A DNA stretch of 9,083 bases from SHLQ01 sp964196045 (lineage in GTDB: Bacteria; Actinomycetota; Acidimicrobiia; Acidimicrobiales; SHLQ01). The notes beneath the pieces are model-generated. The model saw only the letters and a list, made by a program, of their open reading frames with translations, was not told where the DNA came from and did not search any database. The stretch spans positions 1 through 9,083 of the forward strand of contig CAXMRH010000084.1 of NCBI GenBank assembly GCA_964196045.1, written 5' to 3'. The translations under genes were made by a program, and so were the position numbers. Of this stretch, positions 1 to 5,238 are shown in pieces. Within the stretch, counting starts at the first letter, position 1; each line of letters begins with the position of its first letter.

Positions 1-108
1 CGCGATGCGTGAATACGCGGCGCTGAGTTCGGGCTCGAACTCCGCTTCATCAATGGTGACCGACAACTTGACCTTGTTGTCTTCGAGAGTTTCAAGAGAG
101 CTGTTCAC
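1..108 (-). CDS. tig: Trigger factor, N-terminal fragment (cut by window edge)
   Basis: Ribosome-bound peptidyl-prolyl isomerase and chaperone for nascent chains. Only the first 36 codons are in the window. Read on the minus strand from a GTG at 108, they give a start like VNSSLETLEDNKVKLSVTID, then EAEFEPELSAAYSRIA. This is the typical opening of the trigger-factor ribosome-binding domain (S-LE-L-NKVKL-V-v-E-EFE-L--AY-kIA). An in-frame TGA lies one codon upstream of the GTG, so no longer start is possible. There is no Shine-Dalgarno sequence. A TAGAAT -10 hexamer ends nine bases before the GTG, so the mRNA is probably leaderless or nearly so. The rest of the gene lies left of the window. Identification is from family memory of the N-terminal pattern; the length cannot be checked. 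Confidence 0.88.
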   Translation of the reverse strand, partial: MNSSLETLEDNKVKLSVTIDEAEFEPELSAAYSRIA

Positions 109-117
109 AGGTCAGGG

Positions 118-149
118 ATTCTACTGAGTTCTCGACACTTCCGGTCGAG
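118..149 (-). promoter_or_regulatory. Probable tig promoter with palindromic operator
   Basis: On the minus strand a -10 hexamer TAGAAT (123 to 118) lies just upstream of the tig GTG at 108. The -35 zone (about 141-146) has no consensus TTGACA. It is covered instead by a palindrome, CTCGAC-N7-GTCGAG (131-149), which looks like a regulator site. A second, slightly weaker copy lies at 210-227. The promoter call is pattern-based. Confidence 0.45.
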
Positions 150-227
150 GACCGGCGAGGCGATCTTGGTCGCGACGCGAGCTCCGCTCCCTCCCGCCCA
201 GCGTCTCGGTCGACACTTCCGGTCGAG
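132..227. repeat. Two copies of an 18-bp palindromic direct repeat
   Basis: The 18-mer TCGACACTTCCGGTCGAG occurs exactly at 132-149 and 210-227, 78 bp apart. Each copy contains an inverted repeat: GTCGAG pairs with CTCGAC around a 7-base centre in the first copy, and one pair fewer in the second. The left copy overlaps the expected -35 region of tig. Similar spacing (short arms, 7-base gap) is used by dimeric repressors such as HspR, but the arms do not match the HAIR consensus. Which protein binds, if any, is unknown. Confidence 0.55.
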
Positions 228-333
228 ATCCGCGGAAACTGACACGGTCGATCGCCTCCGGCTCACTCCCCTCCCACCCGAGGCGCCCACTTCGTGTGTA
301 TAGCGACCCACGCCCTCCTATTCTCAGCGCGCA

Positions 334-397
334 AAGGGGCCTGACCCCTTACGTCGTAAGTGGTGGTCGGCCAGACGCACTGACACCCCTTTACGCA
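334..397. repeat. REP-like palindrome cluster
   Basis: AAGGGG-cctga-CCCCTT (334-350) is a 6-bp stem with a 5-base loop. It is followed directly by a second, overlapping inverted repeat, CTTACG-T-CGTAAG (348-360). About 25 bases on, at 384-397, a degenerate echo CTGACACCCCTTTACG-like sequence recalls the CTGACCCCTTACG of the first unit. G-run/C-run palindromes of the form GGGGTCaGRCCCC with ACGTCGT flanks are, from memory, scattered in intergenic regions of many bacteria and often tied to Y1/RAYT transposases. No transposase gene is present here. On the minus strand the hairpin is not followed by a T-run, so it does not look like a terminator. Confidence 0.5.
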
Positions 398-467
398 TGA
401 AGAGACACCAGCACCCCAGCCCAGGAGGTAGTGAGGGACGAACGACCGGGCTTCGCCTCGGGCGCAG

Positions 468-540
468 GACGGGTTGCGACCGATGGAGCAGCAACCCGAA
501 GGGTTGCCCGCGACGGATTGCGACAGCTGGAGCGAGGAAC
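468..540. repeat. Degenerate direct repeat with alternative hairpins
   Basis: Segments 468-495 and 512-540 align with few differences: GACGGRTTGCGAC, then TGGAGC, then AAC. Between and within them GGGTTGC (471-477), GCAACCC (491-497) and GGGTTGC (501-507) can form two mutually exclusive 7-bp stems. The right-hand stem has a 3-base GAA loop. There is no adjoining T-run and no coding frame. It may be an intergenic repeat family or part of a structured RNA; the sequence alone cannot decide. Confidence 0.4.
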
Positions 541-556
541 GAGGGGAAACAAGCTT

Positions 557-599
557 GGAAAAGACAAAACGAAATCAGCCCGGGCTTTCGCCCGGGCTG
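557..599 (-). terminator. Rho-independent terminator of tRNA-Gly
   Basis: CAGCCCGGGC (576-585) and GCCCGGGCTG (590-599) form a perfect 10-bp GC-rich stem. Read on the minus strand, the loop is a GAAA tetraloop, and the stem is followed by a T-rich tail (ATTTCGTTTTGTCTTTTCC, 575 to 557). It begins about ten bases after the 3' end of tRNA-Gly, which fixes its orientation. The plus-strand side has no T-run. Confidence 0.85.
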
Positions 600-608
600 G
601 TCTCGTTG

Positions 609-679
609 AGCGGGTGGGGGTAATCGAAACCCCATCATCAGATTGGAAATCTGAGGTTCTACCGTTGAACTACACCCGC
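609..679 (-). tRNA. tRNA-Gly, anticodon UCC
   Basis: The 71-nt cloverleaf is read on the minus strand. The 5' acceptor arm GCGGGTG (679-673) pairs with CACCCGC (616-610), and the discriminator base is T at 609. The D arm contains TTCAACGGTAGAA. The anticodon stem TCAGA/TCTGA encloses the loop TTTCCAA, giving anticodon TCC for GGA codons. The T arm is GGGGT-TTCGATT-ACCCC. The 3' CCA is not encoded, since CAA follows, so it must be added by the CCA-adding enzyme. A strong terminator lies ten bases downstream. Confidence 0.95.
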
Positions 680-699
680 AGGGTTGGAACCGAGCCAAC

Positions 700-705
700 A
701 TCATA
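700..705 (-). promoter_or_regulatory. Candidate -10 element for tRNA-Gly
   Basis: The minus strand has TATGAT (705 to 700), one mismatch from TATAAT. It is placed to start RNA near 693, about 14 bases before the mature tRNA 5' end at 679. No good -35 is seen about 17 bases further up (around 723-728), so the call rests on the -10 and its position. Confidence 0.45.
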
Positions 706-830
706 TCCGGAGCCTTCGAGATCAGACGGACGCAAACACGGTCGATCGTGGGAAGATTCCAACGGACCGGGATTCTTCCTCGCCTCTTGCGTGTTTCCCA
801 GGGAACGACTTACAGAAGAAGGCAGTTGAA

Positions 831-2195
831 ATGGCACAGCATGACACGGACGTAATCGTGATTGGCCTTGGACCAGCCGGCGAGTCGGTAGGCGGGCAAT
901 TGGGCGAAGCAGGCCTCAAGGTTGTTGGCATCGAGGCATCACTGGTGGGAGGCGAATGCCCATACTGGGGTTGCGTCCCCTCGAAGATGATGATCCGGGC
1001 TGCGAACTCTCTGGCAGAAGCGGGCAGGGTCAACGGCCTAGCCGGCGCTGCAGCGGTCACGCCAGATTGGGCACCGGTCGCCAAACGAATCCGCGACGAG
1101 GCAACAGACACGTGGGACGACACGGTTGCCGTCGATCGCTTCGTCGGCAAGGGCGGCACGTTCGTGCGAGGTCGTGGTGTCATCACGGGCCCCAACACGG
1201 TCGAGGTAAATGGCGAGACATATGTGGCCAGTCGCGGCATTGTCGTTGCCACAGGCACGCTCGCCGCCGTACCCCCAATCCCCGGATTGGCAGACACGCC
1301 ATACTGGACCAATCACGGAATCATAGAGACCGAAGTTCTCCCGAACAGCCTCATCGTGCTTGGCGGCGGTGCGATCGGCGCCGAACTCGGGCAGGCCGTG
1401 TCACGGTTCGGAGTCATGGTCAGCGTCATCGAAGGAGACAACCGACTACTCCCACGTAACGAGCCCGAGGCGGGCGACGTATTGGCGGAAGTATTTGCTA
1501 CTGAGGGAATCGACGTACACCTCGGCCAATTCGCTACGAATGTCTCCCACGACAACGACATCTTCACCGTCACATTGCAGGACGGAACAGAGGTGTCGGC
1601 GGAGAAGCTCCTGATCGCGACCGGACGCCACACCTTCTTGAAGGAACTAGGCGTCGCTTCGCTCGGTGTCGATGATTCGAAGATGTTCCTCGACACGGAC
1701 GAAAACATGCAGGTGCAGGATGGATTGTGGGCCGTCGGCGATATCGCTGGCGAAGGCATGTTCACCCACCTGGGCCTACGACAGGCAAACGTTGCCGTGG
1801 GCAAGATTCTCGGCAAGCCGATCGAGCCGCTCAACCTCGCTGCGCTCAGCGCTGTGACGTTCACGGATCCCGAGGTCGGTGCTGTTGGCATGACCGAAGC
1901 CGAAGCTCGCCACACCGGGTTGAACATTCGGACAGCATTCAAGGTGGTCGGGCACACGGCGCGCGGCTGGCTTCACCAGTCGGGCAATGAGGGGTTCATC
2001 AAGCTCGTCGTCGACACAGATCGCAATGTTCTGATCGGGGCAACGTCGGTTGGCCCACACGGAGGAGAAGTCCTGGGCTTGCTCGCTCTCGCGGTCCACG
2101 GGGCGATCCCCATCTCCACGTTGCGCTCCATGATCTACGCATATCCGACGTTTCACATGGGCATCGAGGACACGCTCAAGGAACTCGATATCTGA
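831..2195 (+). CDS. FAD-dependent pyridine nucleotide-disulfide oxidoreductase (class I), first gene of the UGSC operon
   Basis: Flavoprotein of 454 aa that would move electrons from NAD(P)H through FAD to a redox disulfide; cytoplasmic. Visible parts: the FAD Rossmann motif GLGPAG (12-17) with E35 closing the second strand; the redox pair C43/C48 in GGECPYWGCVPSK; the NAD(P) Rossmann motif GGGAIG (178-183); the second FAD motif AVGD (301-304); and a C-terminal dimerisation domain. Length fits the lipoamide dehydrogenase/mercuric reductase family. The usual C-terminal HPTxxE dyad is absent: YAYPTFHMGIED (436-447) puts Tyr438 where the catalytic His would be. Lipoamide dehydrogenase activity is therefore unlikely, and the substrate is unknown. 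The ATG at 831 is chosen for its GAAGG ribosome site eight bases upstream and for the FAD motif 11 residues in. An in-frame ATG at 684 would add 49 polar, unmotivated residues over the promoter region. The thioredoxin-fusion gene follows after 30 bases, so an electron-donor role to the downstream redox proteins is inferred. Confidence 0.88.
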   Translation: MAQHDTDVIVIGLGPAGESVGGQLGEAGLKVVGIEASLVGGECPYWGCVPSKMMIRAANSLAEAGRVNGLAGAAAVTPDWAPVAKRIRDEATDTWDDTVAVDRFVGKGGTFVRGRGVITGPNTVEVNGETYVASRGIVVATGTLAAVPPIPGLADTPYWTNHGIIETEVLPNSLIVLGGGAIGAELGQAVSRFGVMVSVIEGDNRLLPRNEPEAGDVLAEVFATEGIDVHLGQFATNVSHDNDIFTVTLQDGTEVSAEKLLIATGRHTFLKELGVASLGVDDSKMFLDTDENMQVQDGLWAVGDIAGEGMFTHLGLRQANVAVGKILGKPIEPLNLAALSAVTFTDPEVGAVGMTEAEARHTGLNIRTAFKVVGHTARGWLHQSGNEGFIKLVVDTDRNVLIGATSVGPHGGEVLGLLALAVHGAIPISTLRSMIYAYPTFHMGIEDTLKELDI

Positions 2196-2225
2196 CTCAA
2201 GCTGCAGCTGTGAGAGAGTCGACAG

Positions 2226-3659
2226 ATGGAGACTCTGCCCGATGGACTCGTCGTCGTCGTCAAGCGCGATTGTGATACCTGCCAGATGGTCGTTCCGGTG
2301 CTCAAGCAGTTACTGGCGGCAACCCATCTTACGATCATCACGCAGGACGACCCGACTTTTCCTGCAATCGACGACGTCATCCACGATGAGGATCTGTCAC
2401 GCTCATGGCACGCGGACATAGAAACGGTGCCGACCCTGATCCGACGTGCAGACGGTGAGGAAGTCGAACGAACTGTCGGCTGGAGCCGTTCGCAGTGGGA
2501 AAGCCTCACCGGCACCAGTGGCCTCGGCGCAGATCTTCCCGACCAGCGTCCAGGTTGTGGTTCGATGAGTGTTGACCCCGATCGGGTGGACGCACTCGCT
2601 ACACGATTCGGCTCGAGCAACCTCTCGGCGAGGCACATTAAATTCGCGGAGCTCGAAGACACGTTCGAGGCGATGTACGAACGCGGGTGGAGTGACGGGC
2701 TGCCACTTGTTCCGCCTACTCCCGAGCGTGTGATGGCGATGCTTGCTGGAACGACGCGGTCACCGGATGACGTGGTGGTGGTAGTGCCACCCAACCTCGT
2801 CGAGGCGACAGTCGAAAAGGTGGCGATCAACGCCGTCATGGCGGGCTGCAAACCCGACTACCTACCAGTCGTGCTCGCCTCACTCGAGGCGATCTGCAAT
2901 GACGACTTCAACATGCACGGCGTGCTGGCAACGACGATGGGTGTTGGTCCCATCCTGATCATCAACGGGCCGATCCGACGAGAGCTCGACATGAACTCGG
3001 GCATGAACGTGCTCGGTCAGGGCAACCGCGCAAATGCCACAATCGGCCGCGCCGTGCAGCTTTGCGTCCGCAACCTCGGTGGTGGCAGACCGGGTGAGAT
3101 CGATCGGTCGACCCACGGCAACCCCGGAAAGATCGGGCTCTGTTTCGCTGAGGACGAGGAAGGTTCTCCCTGGACATCGCTCGCCGAAGACCTCGGGTTC
3201 CCCAGGGGCACGAACACGGTCACGGCGTTTTGTGGTGAAGGACCGAGGATTATCTTCGACCAGATCTCGCGCACGCCAGAGTCGCTGACCGCGTCGATCG
3301 CTCAGACGATGCTCGGCAATGTTCACCCTCGCATCATCGGGATGGACACGGTTCTTGTTCTCTGCCCAGAGCACATGGCTCGGTTCTCTCAGGCTGGATG
3401 GGATAGAGCCCGCTTCATGACGGAACTGCGCGGTCACCTCGATCTCGAGGTCGACACGATTCTTCGTGGCACCGACAACATTGGAGAAGGCATTCCCGCT
3501 GGCCTCGGCCTCGAGGGTTCAATCCTTCCCAAGTTTCCGGAGGGGGGAATCCTGGTCGTACATGCAGGAGGAACAGCAGGGCTCTTCTCCTCCGTCATCG
3601 GTGGCTGGGTAAGCGGCCCTATGGGTAGTGTCCCTGTAACAAAGGAGATCATTCGATGA
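2226..3659 (+). CDS. Thioredoxin-like domain fused to a large conserved domain of unknown function (UGSC partner)
   Basis: 477 aa, no signal peptide or membrane segment. Residues 1-95 look like a minimal thioredoxin fold: strand VVVVKRD, active-site CDTC (C16, C19) at the start of a helix, and a cis-proline VPTL (P69) after the central strands. A linker carries RPGCGSMSVDP with another cysteine (C111). Residues 145-477 form one domain beginning GWSDGLPLVPPTPERV, with KVAINAVMAGCKPDYLP, INGPIRRELDMNSG, NRANATIGRA, THGNPGKIGLCFAEDEEGSPW and IGEGIPAG. I recall this pattern from uncharacterised proteins near UGSC-family genes but know no reaction for it. Its many Asn, Gly and acidic blocks suggest an enzyme. 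The start ATG has a weak GAGAGAG site 7 bases upstream. It lies 30 bases after the flavoprotein and overlaps the selenoprotein by four bases (ATGA), so the two are almost certainly made together. Inferred role: pass reducing equivalents from the flavoprotein to the selenocysteine and supply the substrate-binding part. Confidence 0.75.
   Translation: METLPDGLVVVVKRDCDTCQMVVPVLKQLLAATHLTIITQDDPTFPAIDDVIHDEDLSRSWHADIETVPTLIRRADGEEVERTVGWSRSQWESLTGTSGLGADLPDQRPGCGSMSVDPDRVDALATRFGSSNLSARHIKFAELEDTFEAMYERGWSDGLPLVPPTPERVMAMLAGTTRSPDDVVVVVPPNLVEATVEKVAINAVMAGCKPDYLPVVLASLEAICNDDFNMHGVLATTMGVGPILIINGPIRRELDMNSGMNVLGQGNRANATIGRAVQLCVRNLGGGRPGEIDRSTHGNPGKIGLCFAEDEEGSPWTSLAEDLGFPRGTNTVTAFCGEGPRIIFDQISRTPESLTASIAQTMLGNVHPRIIGMDTVLVLCPEHMARFSQAGWDRARFMTELRGHLDLEVDTILRGTDNIGEGIPAGLGLEGSILPKFPEGGILVVHAGGTAGLFSSVIGGWVSGPMGSVPVTKEIIR
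3641..3647 (+). promoter_or_regulatory. Strong ribosome binding site of the selenoprotein gene
   Basis: AAAGGAG sits 8 bases before the ATG at 3656, inside the end of the preceding gene. It is the best Shine-Dalgarno sequence in the window. With the ATGA stop/start overlap it supports 3656 as the start and implies coupled translation of the large partner and the selenoprotein. Confidence 0.75.
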
Positions 3660-4177
3660 CCTTCACCGTTCTTGATCCGACCGACGAGACGAAGCCACAG
3701 GTACGCGAACGTACGCCGCGCCCGGAGTCGCTTGCAGGGTTGACAGTCGGGCTGCTCGACATCTCGAAGCCTCGAGGAAACGTATTCCTCGATCAGGTGC
3801 AGAACCGTCTCGAGGCGCTTGGTGCGACCATCAACCGCTACAGCAAGCCGACCTTCTCCAAACCAGCTCCACCCGACCTTCGACACGAGATCGCGACCCA
3901 TTGTGATGCGGTGATCGAAGCCCTCGCTGATTGAGGATCCTGTACGACGTGCAGTGTGCACGACATCAACAACCTCGAGCGAAGCGGTATCCCAGGAGTC
4001 TTCGTCGCGTCGTCACCCTTCGTCGATGCTGCGTCGCTCCAAGCGGAACGACTGGGGTTCGACGCCGCTCGTGTGTTCGTTGAGCATCCGATCCAGGACC
4101 GGACGGACGACGAAATGTACGTGATCGCGGACACTGCGGTCGACGAACTCGTGCGCCTGCTTACCGGCCCGAATTAA
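3656..4177 (+). CDS. UGSC-family selenoprotein (in-frame UGA = selenocysteine 93)
   Basis: 173 aa when TGA at 3932-3934 is read as Sec. Before it: VGLLDISKPRGNVFLDQV (about 31-48), RYSKPTFSKPAPPDL, then CDAVIEALAD. After it: Sec93-G-S-C96-T-T-C99, HDINNLERSGIPGVFV (102-117), a helix, VFVEHPIQDRTDDEM and a C-terminal helix to TAA at 4175-4177. Both halves together match the UGSC family as I remember it (DxxKPN...CDAV...UGSCTxC...LExxGIP...HPI). The TGA codon falls exactly at the diagnostic U, and the frame stays open for 80 more codons. A SECIS-like hairpin follows at 3948-3962. The order U-x-x-C-x-x-C then LERSGIP also recalls the Sec site of glycine/proline reductase B subunits. It is the third gene of the operon, with an ATGA overlap. 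Function unproven; probably the selenol active-site subunit of a thioredoxin-fed reductase. It needs selABCD elsewhere in the genome. No signal peptide. Confidence 0.88.
3935..3967 (+). promoter_or_regulatory. Bacterial SECIS element for Sec93
   Basis: Immediately 3' of the UGA, CGUGCA (3948-3953), loop GUG (3954-3956) and UGCACG (3957-3962) form a perfect 6-bp apical stem. UGU (3941-3943) and ACA (3963-3965) can extend it across a 4-base bulge, ACGA. The apical loop contains the G-U pair of bases that SelB needs in E. coli fdhF, where the loop region is GCAGGUCUGC; here it is GCAGUGUGC. The loop begins 20 bases after the UGA, within the usual range for bacterial SECIS elements. The hairpin also encodes CSVHD, so protein and RNA functions share it. 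Confidence 0.75.
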
Positions 4178-5064
4178 GCCTTCGCCATTCGGCGCTCGAG
4201 CTTCTCGGCGCGCTCGATCAGGGCTCCAGGCATCGCCATGAGGTCTTCGCGGGCCTGGTCTGCCTCTGGTGACAGTTCCTCGAGGTTCTCGAGCTTGTAT
4301 TCGCGCAGCACCGGTTGCAGCACCTTCTCAGCATGAATGCGAAGGTCGTATACGCCAGCCCGGGCGGTGATCGCTGCTCGCTTGCGGAAGTTCGGAACGA
4401 CTGTGCCAGGCATGGCGAAGTTCTCGTACACCTTCTTCATCGACAGGACGCAGGCTGATGGCTCGTGCTGCATCATCGCAGTGACGATGCCTTTGTAGAA
4501 GATGTAGTGATAATTCTCGTCGGCAGCGACCCGCTTCATGATCTCGTACGCGGTCTCATCGTCGGCAACGATGCCCGTGTTGCGATGGGACACCCGCGTC
4601 GCAAGCTCCTGGGCAGAGGTGTAGACGAAGATGTCGATCGGGTCGGTAAACGGCGAGTCCCAACCCCGGGACACCGTCTGCATGCGGGCGTCTTCGAGCG
4701 CGATCGGGTCGCAGTTGCGACTCACCATCAGATAGTCACGAATCACAATGGAGTGTTGGGCTTCTTCAGCCGTCCACCGACGGGTCCAGCGCCCGATCGC
4801 AGAATCTTCTCCGAATTGTGTGGCGATCGCGTAGTGGTAATACGGCAGGTTGTCCTCGGTGAGAAGGTTCAGAACCATCGCCTCGCGTACCTCGGGGCTG
4901 ACCGTGCATTGCGATTCGTCCCACGGTTCGGAGACGAAGTCTCTGCCGTCTTCCCAACGAATGAGGTCGTGGGCGTACCACAGCGGCCGTTTCTCGAGGT
5001 GATCCGCCATCAGTTGCTCGACGTCGACCTCGACTGCCGCTATTAATTCGTGTCGATCTGTCAT
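4174..5064 (-). CDS. Acyl-[acyl-carrier-protein] desaturase, DesA type (di-iron)
   Basis: 296-aa soluble ferritin-like fatty-acid desaturase, which puts a double bond into ACP-bound acyl chains using O2 and reduced ferredoxin. All expected di-iron ligands are visible: E70 in TEDNLPYYH, E101 and H104 in TAEEAQH, E153 in TSAQELATRVSH, and E183 and H186 in ADENYH. Length and the RWTAEEAQH/AADENYH wording fit actinobacterial DesA1/DesA2 better than plant stearoyl-ACP desaturase. The ATG at 5064 is preferred. An in-frame ATG at 5172 would add 36 residues of non-conserved Cys/Arg-rich sequence. No clear ribosome site precedes 5064. A TATGTT (5126 to 5121) is a possible -10. The gene converges on the selenoprotein gene and overlaps its stop codon by four bases (TTAA), so the two 3' ends share sequence and no terminator fits between them. 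No functional tie to the selenoprotein operon is evident. Confidence 0.9.
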   Translation of the reverse strand: MTDRHELIAAVEVDVEQLMADHLEKRPLWYAHDLIRWEDGRDFVSEPWDESQCTVSPEVREAMVLNLLTEDNLPYYHYAIATQFGEDSAIGRWTRRWTAEEAQHSIVIRDYLMVSRNCDPIALEDARMQTVSRGWDSPFTDPIDIFVYTSAQELATRVSHRNTGIVADDETAYEIMKRVAADENYHYIFYKGIVTAMMQHEPSACVLSMKKVYENFAMPGTVVPNFRKRAAITARAGVYDLRIHAEKVLQPVLREYKLENLEELSPEADQAREDLMAMPGALIERAEKLERRMAKA

Positions 5065-5238
5065 TCTGCGGCTTTCGATTCTCGGGTCTTCACGCCGTCG
5101 TGTTGCGGCGTCCGTCGGCAAACATAGTCCACACGGCCCAGATTCGGCCCACCCATCCCCCTTGACGTGCACGACGTCACAGGGAAATCGATTGGCGGGT
5201 TCCGGTCGAGCGCCTACGGGAAGGTACCGTGATCTTCC
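5065..5238. promoter_or_regulatory. Divergent promoter region of desaturase and uridine kinase
   Basis: 174 bases separate the two divergent starts. For uridine kinase, TACCGT (5225-5230) is a fair -10 with eight bases to the GTG, which suggests a leaderless transcript. For the desaturase the minus strand offers TATGTT (5126 to 5121) with about a 50-base leader. Neither has a convincing -35. TTCCGGTCGAG at 5200-5210 shares 11 bases with the repeat near tig, possibly by chance. Confidence 0.4.

Larger units (their letters stand above)
109..556. other. Non-coding stretch between tig and the tRNA-Gly terminator
   Basis: No reading frame here has protein-like composition. Open frames on both strands are short, Arg/Pro/Ser-rich and run across repeats and the tRNA. 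The stretch holds the duplicated palindrome (132-227), the REP-like cluster (334-397), and a structured pair of degenerate direct repeats (468-495 and 512-540). From 228 to 333 I see nothing recognisable. Confidence 0.6.

Noticed and set aside
132..540. Repeats as a CRISPR array
   Set aside because: Only two copies of one repeat and two of another, no regular spacers and no cas genes.
324..704. 126-codon open frame on the minus strand
   Set aside because: It runs through tRNA-Gly, its terminator and the repeats; the composition is not protein-like.
684..830. Longer in-frame start (ATG 684) for the flavoprotein
   Set aside because: The added 49 residues are polar and lack any motif, overlap the tRNA-Gly promoter zone, and have no ribosome site. 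ATG 831 has GAAGG eight bases upstream and starts just before the FAD motif.
2153..2851. 232-codon antisense open frame over the thioredoxin-fusion gene
   Set aside because: Ser/Thr/Arg-rich mirror of a GC-rich coding frame; no motif, and the sense frame is clearly protein.
3932..3934. TGA as a true stop, giving two separate genes
   Set aside because: The exact UGSC context, continued conserved frame, missing ribosome site for a second gene and the SECIS hairpin all favour selenocysteine.
4465..5046. 193-codon open frame opposite the desaturase
   Set aside because: The desaturase strand carries all six di-iron ligands; this frame is its shadow.
5162..5190. TTGACG at 5162-5167 as a -35 for uridine kinase
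   Set aside because: No -10 hexamer lies 16-18 bases downstream, and a better -10 close to the GTG exists at 5225-5230.
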